Shown piece after piece: positions 37,277-44,460 of a stretch of DNA of 64,000 nucleotides. The stretch covers positions 1,178,001 to 1,242,000 of the forward strand of contig CAJXMW010000001.1 of the NCBI GenBank assembly GCA_913056235.1, given 5' to 3'. Within the stretch, counting starts at the first letter, position 1; each line of letters opens with the position of its first letter. The DNA comes from an uncultured Fodinibius sp. Its GTDB lineage: Bacteria; Bacteroidota; Rhodothermia; Balneolales; Balneolaceae. Under the pieces are notes generated by a model that did not search any database, was not told where the DNA came from, and worked only from the letters and a program-made list of their open reading frames with translations. The position numbers were made by a program, and so were the translations under genes.

Positions 37277-38590
37277 ATGTTTGATCCACTACTAAATCCA
37301 GATAGAAATATACTGATTGCAGTTATTTATTTTTTGATGTTTGTGTTGTTGGGGTGTTCAGTAGAAGAAACTTCTAATAAAAAATCATCTGAAAGTACAT
37401 CTGGACAGTCTGTTAATTCAACTAAATCAAAGGATACGCTTCAATCACAAAAGTTAGAAGAAAAGGTATCATCTCAAAATTTTGAAAAGCTTTTAGAAGT
37501 TAAATTTCACCGCGAAGAGAGTTTTGGTTCTACCTCTAAGTTGATTGTTGGTAAGGTAGCCAGTATAGCAGTAGATGAACGTGACAGAGTATTTATTGCT
37601 GATATTGATAATACACAAATTCATGTCTTTGAACCAGAAGGTAAATATATAACCTCGTTTGGCCGACAGGGGAGTGGGCCGGCTGAGTTTGAAGCAGTCA
37701 CACCTCAAACAAGCATGACTGTTTCGTCTGATAAGCTTTACATAACTGATTATGTTGGTGCTCGAAATTTTTTCCCTTCTCGAGCACAAATATTTGATCT
37801 GGAGGATTTATCATTTATTCGGACAATGAAACTTATACCTACAAACCGGAAAGATTATAGTAAACTCCAAGGGCATTTCCCCAATCGGATTTTTCCTCGT
37901 GAGAATGGCAACTGTTTGGTCTCATTTAGAAAACAGCCGCATGACTATAAGGAGGCCACAAGTTATATTCGGTATTATATTTTAGATGGCAATGGAACTA
38001 TTGTAAATGGACCGATTTTAGTACAAAAAAATCTTCGTAATTTAACGCATTACGTAAAAGATGTTCCTACTCCATATACTGCAGTCACCTCATTTGCTTT
38101 CTTTGAAAAATCTTTACTAGCAGTATCTGAGAAAGATTCCTTGTTTACTGCGCGTTCAATGGAATTTAAGATTAATGTTATGGGGCCTGATGGTAACCAG
38201 GCGCGAATTTTTCAGCATCCATTCAATAATGTGCCATTCAACCGCAAAGGAGTTTTAGAGCATTATCGAAAAAAAGATTTGTCTTACTTGGGGGATGGTG
38301 TAGCTCTAAGTATGATCCGGGAAGCTGAGAATTTACCTAGTCAATGGCCTGCACTCAGTAAAATGTTTTTCGATGATAAAAATCGGCTGTGGATCGCTAC
38401 GATAGTCGAAAACTTTGACGTATATCAATGGTGGATACTTAAGAAGTCAGGTGAAGTGATCACTAAATTCGAATGGCCCCGAGACAAACCCATCAAGACA
38501 GTGAAAAACGGATATCTATATACTCAGGAAAAAAATGATAAGAGCGTATCATCTATTGTGAAATACAAAATTAATATGAGTGGGAAGTAA
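37277..38590 (+). CDS. Six-bladed beta-propeller lipoprotein (type A), partner of peptide 3
   Basis: A 437-residue lipoprotein with lipobox 'FVLLGC' (Cys ~25) followed by an unusually long Ser/Lys-rich linker (~residues 28-75, 'KKSSESTSGQSVNSTKSKD'). Core motifs: 'DRVFIADIDNTQIHVFEPEG', 'GRQGSGPAEF' (diverged motif), 'WPALSKMFFDDKNRLWIAT' and 'QWWILKKSGEVITKFEWP', ending 'SSIVKYKINMSGK'. The linker could let it reach away from the membrane. It follows peptide 3 and its hairpin. Role inferred only from pairing. Confidence 0.86.
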   Translation: MFDPLLNPDRNILIAVIYFLMFVLLGCSVEETSNKKSSESTSGQSVNSTKSKDTLQSQKLEEKVSSQNFEKLLEVKFHREESFGSTSKLIVGKVASIAVDERDRVFIADIDNTQIHVFEPEGKYITSFGRQGSGPAEFEAVTPQTSMTVSSDKLYITDYVGARNFFPSRAQIFDLEDLSFIRTMKLIPTNRKDYSKLQGHFPNRIFPRENGNCLVSFRKQPHDYKEATSYIRYYILDGNGTIVNGPILVQKNLRNLTHYVKDVPTPYTAVTSFAFFEKSLLAVSEKDSLFTARSMEFKINVMGPDGNQARIFQHPFNNVPFNRKGVLEHYRKKDLSYLGDGVALSMIREAENLPSQWPALSKMFFDDKNRLWIATIVENFDVYQWWILKKSGEVITKFEWPRDKPIKTVKNGYLYTQEKNDKSVSSIVKYKINMSGK

Positions 38591-38703
38591 TAGAGTTTTG
38601 CTTGAGAGAGCAGAAAGGTTTTGGCTGGTTTCCTTTATACCAGTTGTGGTATTAGAAAACAGGCTATAATCATAAGCTGAATAAAAGTTAATGGTGACAA
38701 TTT
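38591..38703 (+). promoter_or_regulatory. Peptide-gene leader, copy 4 (full length)
   Basis: Nearly identical to copy 2 (GCTTGAGAGAGCAGAAAGG, TACCAGTTGTGGTATTAG, GGCTATAATCATAAGC, AATGGTGACAATTT) but the following start codon is ATC instead of ATG. Confidence 0.6.
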
Positions 38704-38919
38704 ATCTCATTTGCAAAAACACTCAATCGAGATGAAATGAAAAGTGTAATGGCTGGCTACATGAGTGATGTATGTACTTGTCGGCACAATGGATGTTTAG
38801 CATCCTTAAGAGAATATGAAGGCGGAGGCTGGGAGTTAGACTTGGCCTGCGGCGGTGATGGTGGACACTATACAGGTTCTGGATCTTATGGGGGATCTGT
38901 TTGTGGGGGAGAATGTTAG
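38704..38919 (+). CDS. Cys-rich leader peptide 4 with ATC in place of start
   Basis: In frame with a good GGTGAC site, the sequence reads (I)SFAKTLNRDEMKSVMAG and then a Gly/Tyr/Cys-rich core with six Cys, ending 'GGSVCGGEC'. The first codon is ATC where the sister genes have ATG or GTG; the next ATG (38737) would remove most of the leader. Either the gene initiates weakly at ATC, or it is newly silenced while the rest of the frame is still intact. A hairpin and a propeller gene follow as in the other modules. Confidence 0.65.
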   Translation: MSFAKTLNRDEMKSVMAGYMSDVCTCRHNGCLASLREYEGGGWELDLACGGDGGHYTGSGSYGGSVCGGEC

Positions 38920-38929
38920 TTCTAACCAG

Positions 38930-38960
38930 AGTCCCGGTTGGTTTTAACCAACTCGGGACT
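38930..38960 (+). terminator. Hairpin between peptide 4 and its propeller
   Basis: AGTCCCGGTTGGTT pairs with AACCAACTCGGGACT with one bulge; followed by AATTAATATT. Fourth case of a hairpin between peptide and propeller genes (with 35508, 37183 and 42116). Confidence 0.6.
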
Positions 38961-38991
38961 AATTAATATTAAGTTAATTATTTAATTACCA

Positions 38992-40128
38992 ATGAGAGCA
39001 AGTGTATTTATTAGTAGCATAATATTCTTATTACATGGTTGTGCATCAGAACTTTCTCCACTTCCGAAAACAGAGAGTGAGAGGTTAAATAAGTTAATTG
39101 CAACAGGCCATAGTTCTTATGTAAAGTTTCATAATACACCTTTTGATACGTTATATGCACAACAAGATCATATTTTAGGGGATAGCCGTGTAGATTCACT
39201 GAGGTTCTCTGCCCGATTAGGGCGTATAGCTGGATTAGTAAAAGTTGGTGATAGCTTATATGTGGCTGATGGCAAGCAAAATTGTATCTGGGTTATTGAC
39301 GGACAGGGAAGAGTCTGCCGACAGGTAGGATCGCAAGGTCGTGGTCCTGGTGAATTTGGGAAACTAAGTGGTTTGATACGAAGTGATAATTTCATTTTCA
39401 CCACTGATATATTGAACGCCCGAGTACAGAAATTTAATTTGAACTTTAGGCTTCAAGATAGTTTTAATCGCGTAATTTATGGTACGTCACTCAAAGGCAG
39501 TCAAAAGATAACAGCTACTGATTCGTTGTTATATTTGTCTGCGGGTTTGCATAATGCTGTTGAGAACTTAATTACGGTACATCAATCAGTATCTCCATTT
39601 GATTCTTTAACTTCCTTTCTTCCTCGTTTGATTCCCAAAGGGATGCAACCCGGTGCATATAATGGTTATAGTATTGATACCAATCGGAAGGGCAATATCG
39701 CAGTTACATACACAGGTCTTTCTTATATATTTGTGTATGATTCCTCCCACCAACTTCAACATGTAGTTTATGTGAATTTTCCCAAAGAAGAACTTCCCGA
39801 AAATTCCCCGATCGAGCCTGTAGATAAACAAGCTAATACTGCATCAGAAGCTATTGGGGTTAAGGGATTGATTGGGAAACCATACCTCTCAAATAATGGC
39901 TCATTATACTTTTCTCGTGGTGGTAAACTTTATTATCTCAGGTATTTTCCAGATAAAAATAGGTATCGCCCAGAGTGGATAAAGTTCTTTACATATGCAG
40001 ATCCTGAAATTCGTAAGGATAAGCCTGACGGTATAGCGATTTCAAATTTTGTTATAGATGAAGATTCAAGCAACATCTATTTTGGATCTCTTTTTGAGGA
40101 GGATATCTATAGATTTTCTCTTGATTGA
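38992..40128 (+). CDS. Six-bladed beta-propeller lipoprotein (type C), partner of peptide 4
   Basis: A 378-residue lipoprotein with a short signal and lipobox 'FLLHGC'. It has 'LYVADGKQNCIWVIDGQGRV', 'GSQGRGPGEF', 'LIPKGMQPGAYNGYSID' and the C-terminal 'NIYFGSLFEEDIYRFSLD'. It belongs with the type C member at 25233, unlike the type A partners of peptides 1-3, so peptide modules have acquired propellers from more than one lineage. It is followed 52 bp later by the exporter relic. Confidence 0.86.
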   Translation: MRASVFISSIIFLLHGCASELSPLPKTESERLNKLIATGHSSYVKFHNTPFDTLYAQQDHILGDSRVDSLRFSARLGRIAGLVKVGDSLYVADGKQNCIWVIDGQGRVCRQVGSQGRGPGEFGKLSGLIRSDNFIFTTDILNARVQKFNLNFRLQDSFNRVIYGTSLKGSQKITATDSLLYLSAGLHNAVENLITVHQSVSPFDSLTSFLPRLIPKGMQPGAYNGYSIDTNRKGNIAVTYTGLSYIFVYDSSHQLQHVVYVNFPKEELPENSPIEPVDKQANTASEAIGVKGLIGKPYLSNNGSLYFSRGGKLYYLRYFPDKNRYRPEWIKFFTYADPEIRKDKPDGIAISNFVIDEDSSNIYFGSLFEEDIYRFSLD

Positions 40129-40180
40129 ATTGCAAAATTTTAGAATTTGTAGACTGCACATTAAGGTTAGTTAGAGATAA

Positions 40181-40736
40181 ATGAATTCATTTCGAAGTTT
40201 ATCGCCAGCACGACCAGATGGACTGTGGTCCTACCTGTTTGCGAATGATTGCTAAACATCACGGCCGTAATTATACCTTGGAAACTCTTCGCAGGAAAAG
40301 CGGGATCAACCGTGAAGGTGTTTCGCTGCTGGGTATGAGTGAAGCAGCTGAAGATATTGGCTTTCGCACGGTGGGTGCAAAACTAACTTGGGAACAGCTC
40401 AAGAACGAAGCAACGTTGCCCTGCGTGGTTTGTTGGGGGCAAGAACATTTTGCGGTTGTTTATAAAATAAAGGAAGGACAAAGAGTATTAGTGCGTTTTA
40501 GCGGTTATCCTTCCAAAGAGTTTGGATCTGTAACAGGTCGTGTAAGTTACTTATCAGAGTTTCCAGTAAAGGATAGTGTTTTTGTAGCAAAGGTAAAATT
40601 CCCGAATGGATTTATAACTAACTACGATCAAAAGATAACACCAACCAATGGGATGAGAGGACAAGCGAAAATTATTACACAGGATATGCGATTTGTCGAG
40701 CGTATTTACAATAATTTGACCAAAGAATTGCGATAA
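40181..40736 (+). pseudogene. Relic of C39-peptidase ABC exporter joined to HlyD tail
   Basis: ATG 40181 begins MNSFRS, then a one-base loss near 40200 shifts into the frame YRQHDQMDCGPTCLRM, the start of a C39 peptidase domain with catalytic Cys. It continues to its 'EHFAVVYKI' histidine motif (~residue 80 of the open frame from 40218). Directly after, 'EGQRVLVRFSGYPSKEFG' and 'GMRGQAKIITQDMRFVERIY' are the C-terminal beta-barrel/tail of an HlyD-type adaptor. The ABC membrane and ATPase domains and most of HlyD are missing: one deletion fused the first gene's start to the next gene's end in frame. Evidence that a double-glycine peptide exporter stood here. Confidence 0.8.
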
Positions 40737-40822
40737 ATTTTGATTGAAAAAAGCAAAGCAGTTATCTGTATCTGCTAAGAAAACAGGTATAAACTAAAGT
40801 GACTGAAATCAAGGTGATAATT

Positions 40823-40963
40823 ATGTTTAACAAAACATTAAGTCGGGATTAAATGAAGAAAGTTACTGCAGGATATGTAGAACCGCCTTGTACAGATGTT
40901 TGCAATAATATAGCTCAGGGTTGCTTTGAACAAAATCTATGGTACCAATTTTGGGGGCAATAA
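40823..40963 (+). pseudogene. Cys-rich leader peptide 5, nonsense mutation
   Basis: MFNKTLSRD is followed by TAA where the others have GAA/GAG, then MKKVTAGYVEPPCTDVC and a short core with three Cys to a stop at 40961. The leader match and AAGGTGATAATT ribosome binding site identify it as a fifth member. A single G-to-T change explains the stop. Reinitiation at the ATG at 40853 would lose the leader. Confidence 0.75.
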
Positions 40964-41354
40964 CTATAATTTTATCTCAATAGATATTGAGTATTTGTAC
41001 CTTCAATATTACAAGAGAGTAGAAAGAGACATTAATTCTGTTATTGATAAGATTAATATTATGGAAAATGGGAAAAGATAATTCATTTAAACGGTGTAGT
41101 TTGAAGTAGTATAATTCCGGTTAAGTCTGAGCTTTAGCTGCATGATATGTTGATATCCCCCCAGCCACGTGCTACATCACCTCAATGATATTGTCTGGCC
41201 CCTTCCAAGAACTTCTTGGTTTCCAAAACTCGGAATATTAGGAAGCTATCACTCCAAACCTGCGTATTAGAAGTTTCTAATGTAACATCCGGACCTTTTC
41301 TACTCTTGATTAATAAATGACGAGAGCTGGAATTGGGAACCTACTTGAGACGCT
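40964..41354. other. Gene-free region with AraC-gene promoter block
   Basis: No protein-like frame. From about 41262 it carries TTTCTAATGTAACATCCGG and CTTGATTAATAAATGACGAG, the block also found before the relic at 31051 and, in part, before the pseudogene at 33177 (TTTCTAATGTAACA). It probably holds the promoter or operator of the AraC-type gene at 41355. Confidence 0.5.
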
Positions 41355-41768
41355 GTGCCGAATTCGAGAAAACGTATTCAGCAATTATTAGACGACTATC
41401 GCAAGAATTTGTTGGAACCGTCCCCTGATGCTCCCTCCAATGTCTGTCGGGCATATAATTGCATAAAAGAACATTTGTTTAGCAAAAAGCTGACGGTGCG
41501 GTGGATAAAAAGCCAATGTAACCTAAATGGAAATAATTTTTCAGCGAAGTTTAAATATTTCATGGGAAAGCCTCCCCGAAGTTACATTTTGGAGCACCGG
41601 TTGAAAGCTGCGGCGCAGGTGCTCAAGCAGATAGATTCCGGATCGTATTCGTTGCTGGAGTTGGCGTATACGGTTGGCTTTAACAGTCATTCGGCCTTTT
41701 CCAGATCGTTTAAACGAGTGATGGGGAAAACACCAACTGAATTCAAGGCCAGTGAAAATGTTAAGTGA
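41355..41768 (+). CDS. AraC-type DNA-binding regulator, no sensor domain
   Basis: A 137-residue protein starting at GTG. Residues ~35-130 form the AraC/XylS double helix-turn-helix: 'LTVRWIKSQCNLNGNNFSAK' for the first and 'LLELAYTVGFNSHSAFSRSF' for the second, ending 'RVMGKTPTEFKASENVK'. There is no ligand-binding or receiver domain, only ~30 N-terminal residues. It is the one intact copy of three. Its place between the dead peptide 5 and the Sec-type peptide 6 makes it the best candidate for local control of the peptide/propeller modules. Confidence 0.88.
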   Translation: MPNSRKRIQQLLDDYRKNLLEPSPDAPSNVCRAYNCIKEHLFSKKLTVRWIKSQCNLNGNNFSAKFKYFMGKPPRSYILEHRLKAAAQVLKQIDSGSYSLLELAYTVGFNSHSAFSRSFKRVMGKTPTEFKASENVK

Positions 41769-41867
41769 TATGTTAAGAAAAATATCAAGTGGTTTTGTTA
41801 AGCGAAGGTCGTTGAAAATGGGTAAATAGCGGTGTCGTAATCTTTTTAACGAAATAGAGAGGTTGTT

Positions 41868-42089
41868 ATGAAGCGATTAATTATAAATTTAGTGGCTTTT
41901 ATCATTATAGGAATGGGCAGCATGAGTCTGATGCAAAACGATGCAAAAGCAAATAATTCTTCAGCTGCTGCCCTTATGGCAAAATGCAAAGATGATGATG
42001 GAAACGAAACGGCATGTGGAGCACAATGCGGCACTGCTGAAGTATTAGGTGTTGAAGTTTGTGTCTGTAATGGGAAATGCCCAGAGTAA
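41868..42089 (+). CDS. Small secreted Cys-rich peptide (NVEALA-like)
   Basis: A 73-residue precursor with a Sec-type signal ('MKRLIINLVAFIIIGMGSMS') rather than the double-glycine leader of its neighbours, then 'KANNSSAAALMAKC' and a core with six Cys ('CKDDDGNETACGAQC', 'CVCNGKCPE'). Size and plan resemble the NVEALA peptides that stand next to BF3164-type propellers in Bacteroides; that link is by analogy. GAGAGGTTGTT ribosome binding site. A strong terminator-like hairpin follows, then a propeller and Dsb-like genes. Confidence 0.75.
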   Translation: MKRLIINLVAFIIIGMGSMSLMQNDAKANNSSAAALMAKCKDDDGNETACGAQCGTAEVLGVEVCVCNGKCPE

Positions 42090-42115
42090 AAGTAAAAACT
42101 GTCATACTAGTTAGG

Positions 42116-42151
42116 TTATCATCGGGGCGGGGTATCCGTCCCTGATGGTAA
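42116..42151 (+). terminator. Hairpin between peptide 6 and its propeller
   Basis: TTATCATCGGGGCGG pairs with CCGTCCCTGATGGTAA through 15-16 bp, three of them G-T, and is followed by TTTATTG. It could end most transcripts after the peptide gene. Confidence 0.65.
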
Positions 42152-42182
42152 TTTATTGTATTGTTTGAGGATTTATATCATT

Positions 42183-43274
42183 ATGAATGTATTTATTACT
42201 AAACTATTTATTTTATTCTTGGGGATAACCATAAGTAGTAGGGAAAATCTTACGTTAAAAAGAGATCTTGTTATTGATGACGTTCGCATTTCTTCTACTT
42301 TAGATTTAGAAGTTCAAGTAGATGCTAAAGGTCAAATATATATTGCCAATAAAGATCAGAATTCGATATGGCTATATACTTCAGGAGGGATTCTGAAAAA
42401 GAGAATAAGTCGAAGTGGACAGGGACCAGGTGAATTTAATAATTTGGGGGATATATATTTAGATCAAAATGGTATGCTTTATGGATTGGACGGAAATCTT
42501 TCTAAAGTTGCTATATTTTCTCCCCCCTCTTATAAAATCCGCAAAGAAATTATCATCCAACCTGTAACGGGCCAAAGTATGCAAAAAGTCATTGCACCTG
42601 AAAGCAGTTGTTGCATGATAACATTTTTTCCTTATATAACTTTGAGGCATCCCAAGCAGGGTAAAAATTGGCTTTATCAAATTAATGAAAAGGGAAATAG
42701 ACAAGATACTGTTTTATCATACTTTGATGATCAGATGTTTGTATATAAACAACAAGATAATATTTCTACTTTGGAGGTGCCCTTTGGTTATAAAACTTTT
42801 TTAAAGGTAGGACCGGAAGGGAAAATTTATTTGGGAAAAACAGATGAGAGTCAAATTCGGATTTTTAACAAGCATGGTGATTTTATAAAAAAAATGACAA
42901 TTCAACATAAAAGCATACCCGTACCGACAAAAATATTGGACAAATACAGAAGTTTTGCGTATTCCGATAATCGGGGTGCACAGATTTTTAAAAAGTTGTT
43001 GGAGACCGACGTGATCCCTAACGTCAAACCGATATATGACTGGTTTGAAGTTGATGATAAACAACGAATCTGGATGGCTGTGAATACAAAAGATCCCCAG
43101 CACTATTCAGTGAGAATTTATAATCTGAAAGGTGAACTAATAACCAAAACCGAGCTTTCCAAAGCGGTTGAGCTGAAAGAAATAAAGGATGGGTATGCCT
43201 ATGGTGTTAAAAAAGGAGAGAAAGGGTTACAATCTGTGGTACGTTATAATATTAACGGACTTAATGGAGAATAA
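42183..43274 (+). CDS. Six-bladed beta-propeller, partner of peptide 6
   Basis: About 363 residues from the ATG at 42183, preceded by GAGGATTTATATC. The N-terminus is a hydrophobic signal ('FITKLFILFLGITISS') without a lipobox Cys, so it may be periplasmic or membrane-tethered by an uncleaved signal. It has 'IYIANKDQNSIWLYTSGGIL', 'SRSGQGPGEF', 'DWFEVDDKQRIWMAVNT' and 'QSVVRYNIN', placing it near type A. It stands only 2 bp before the DsbA-like gene: co-translated with disulfide-handling proteins. Confidence 0.85.
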   Translation: MNVFITKLFILFLGITISSRENLTLKRDLVIDDVRISSTLDLEVQVDAKGQIYIANKDQNSIWLYTSGGILKKRISRSGQGPGEFNNLGDIYLDQNGMLYGLDGNLSKVAIFSPPSYKIRKEIIIQPVTGQSMQKVIAPESSCCMITFFPYITLRHPKQGKNWLYQINEKGNRQDTVLSYFDDQMFVYKQQDNISTLEVPFGYKTFLKVGPEGKIYLGKTDESQIRIFNKHGDFIKKMTIQHKSIPVPTKILDKYRSFAYSDNRGAQIFKKLLETDVIPNVKPIYDWFEVDDKQRIWMAVNTKDPQHYSVRIYNLKGELITKTELSKAVELKEIKDGYAYGVKKGEKGLQSVVRYNINGLNGE

Positions 43275-43276
43275 TT

Positions 43277-43933
43277 ATGAAAACCAAAGACAAAATGTCG
43301 TTGGCTTTTACCGGTGTATTGGTTTTATGTGCTTTTGTAATTACCGGTCTGGTGATCCGGCAGGAATTCTTTCTGCCGGAACCAAAGCCCGAAATAAGTC
43401 AGGTGAAAAACTGGCGGGAACTGGAGTTGAAGGGACAGCGAGTAGGTCCGGCCGAGGCCCCGGTCCAAATTGTTGAGTTTTTTGACTATCAGTGTCCCTA
43501 TTGCAAGCGTGTTCAATCGGTAGTGCAAAGTGTAATAGATAAGTATCCCCAAAAGATAGCCGTACATTTTGAACACTATCCGCTTAGTGGACACCGATAT
43601 GCCACAGAAGCAGCCGTGGCGGCCGAATGCGCGGGCCGGCAGGGACAATTTAAGCGTTTCCATGATTTGCTGTTTGCAAACCAACAAAAGTTGAGAAAAG
43701 AACCATACAGCAGGTTGGGATTAGACGTTGGTATCAAGGATATAACTTTATTCAATAAGTGCTGGCAAAATGAACAGACGAAGCAGATCGTTCAATCAGG
43801 TCGTGATTTAGCCAAAAGTATAGGCATCAATGCTGTACCAGCGTTTATCATTAACGGAACATTAATGACAGGTGCATTATCCGAGCAGCGGTTGGATAAG
43901 TTGGTGCGGCATGAACTCAACGCGGGGTTATGA
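43277..43933 (+). CDS. DsbA/BdbD-like thiol-disulfide oxidoreductase
   Basis: A 218-residue thioredoxin-fold protein with an N-terminal membrane anchor (residues ~9-27). The active site is 'FFDYQCPYCKRV' (CPYC) near residue 75, an all-helical insert follows, and 'IGINAVPAFIING' holds the cis-proline. This is the DsbA/BdbD-type family that introduces or isomerises disulfides outside the cytoplasm. It overlaps the next gene by 4 bp and follows the propeller by 2 bp. Its neighbours, six small proteins with mostly six or eight Cys, are natural substrates; this is inference. Metal-resistance or housekeeping oxidase roles are alternatives. Confidence 0.88.
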   Translation: MKTKDKMSLAFTGVLVLCAFVITGLVIRQEFFLPEPKPEISQVKNWRELELKGQRVGPAEAPVQIVEFFDYQCPYCKRVQSVVQSVIDKYPQKIAVHFEHYPLSGHRYATEAAVAAECAGRQGQFKRFHDLLFANQQKLRKEPYSRLGLDVGIKDITLFNKCWQNEQTKQIVQSGRDLAKSIGINAVPAFIINGTLMTGALSEQRLDKLVRHELNAGL

Positions 43934-44355
43934 AGTTTGTTGGCCCGTTAACCAGCCAAACATTTCAAATGATTTTACGGGTTCTGCTGGGTTGTTTTTT
44001 TGTGTTTTCGGGTATCGCTAAATTTTGGACGCTCTCCTCATTTAGGGAGATACTTTTAACCTACAAGTTCATTCCTGAAATAGCTATTCCGCTTTTTGTT
44101 TACGGTTTACCCATCATTGAAGTAGTATTGGGTTTGATGCTTTTGGTCGCTCATTGCATAAAAAAAGTAAGTCTGTTTTTATTAGTGCTGGTATTCGTAT
44201 TTACGGTCGGAGCTTTTGTAAAATATCAAAATGGCCAGGTGGGTAATTGCGGCTGTTTTGGTCAGTTTATAGAGCGGAAAAACAATTGGTGGCTGTTTGT
44301 GGAAAATACGGCTCTGATGATATTCTTATCTGCTATCCATTATTCAGAGAGCTGA
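43930..44355 (+). CDS. MauE/DoxX-like membrane protein
   Basis: A 141-residue protein with four predicted membrane helices ('MILRVLLGCFFVFSGIAKFW', 'IPLFVYGLPIIEVVLGLMLL' and two more) and a 'VGNCGCFGQF' motif between helices 3 and 4. MauE-type proteins support disulfide formation or electron transfer for secreted Cys-rich proteins such as the methylamine dehydrogenase small subunit. ATGA overlap with the DsbA-like gene shows translational coupling. The CGC motif may reoxidise the DsbA partner, by analogy with DsbB/VKOR; this is not shown by the sequence. Confidence 0.85.
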   Translation: MKFVGPLTSQTFQMILRVLLGCFFVFSGIAKFWTLSSFREILLTYKFIPEIAIPLFVYGLPIIEVVLGLMLLVAHCIKKVSLFLLVLVFVFTVGAFVKYQNGQVGNCGCFGQFIERKNNWWLFVENTALMIFLSAIHYSES

Positions 44356-44460
44356 GCTTTTTAAAATCTGCCAGTTCGCATCCTATATTACAACCCATGT
44401 TAAACTGTGACCAAACATGTGTGCTGTTGATATTTTCTGATATCCCACTATCTTAATCGT

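Noticed and set aside
43189-43476. 95-codon plus-strand frame across the propeller/DsbA junction
   Set aside because: Overlaps two well-supported genes in another frame.
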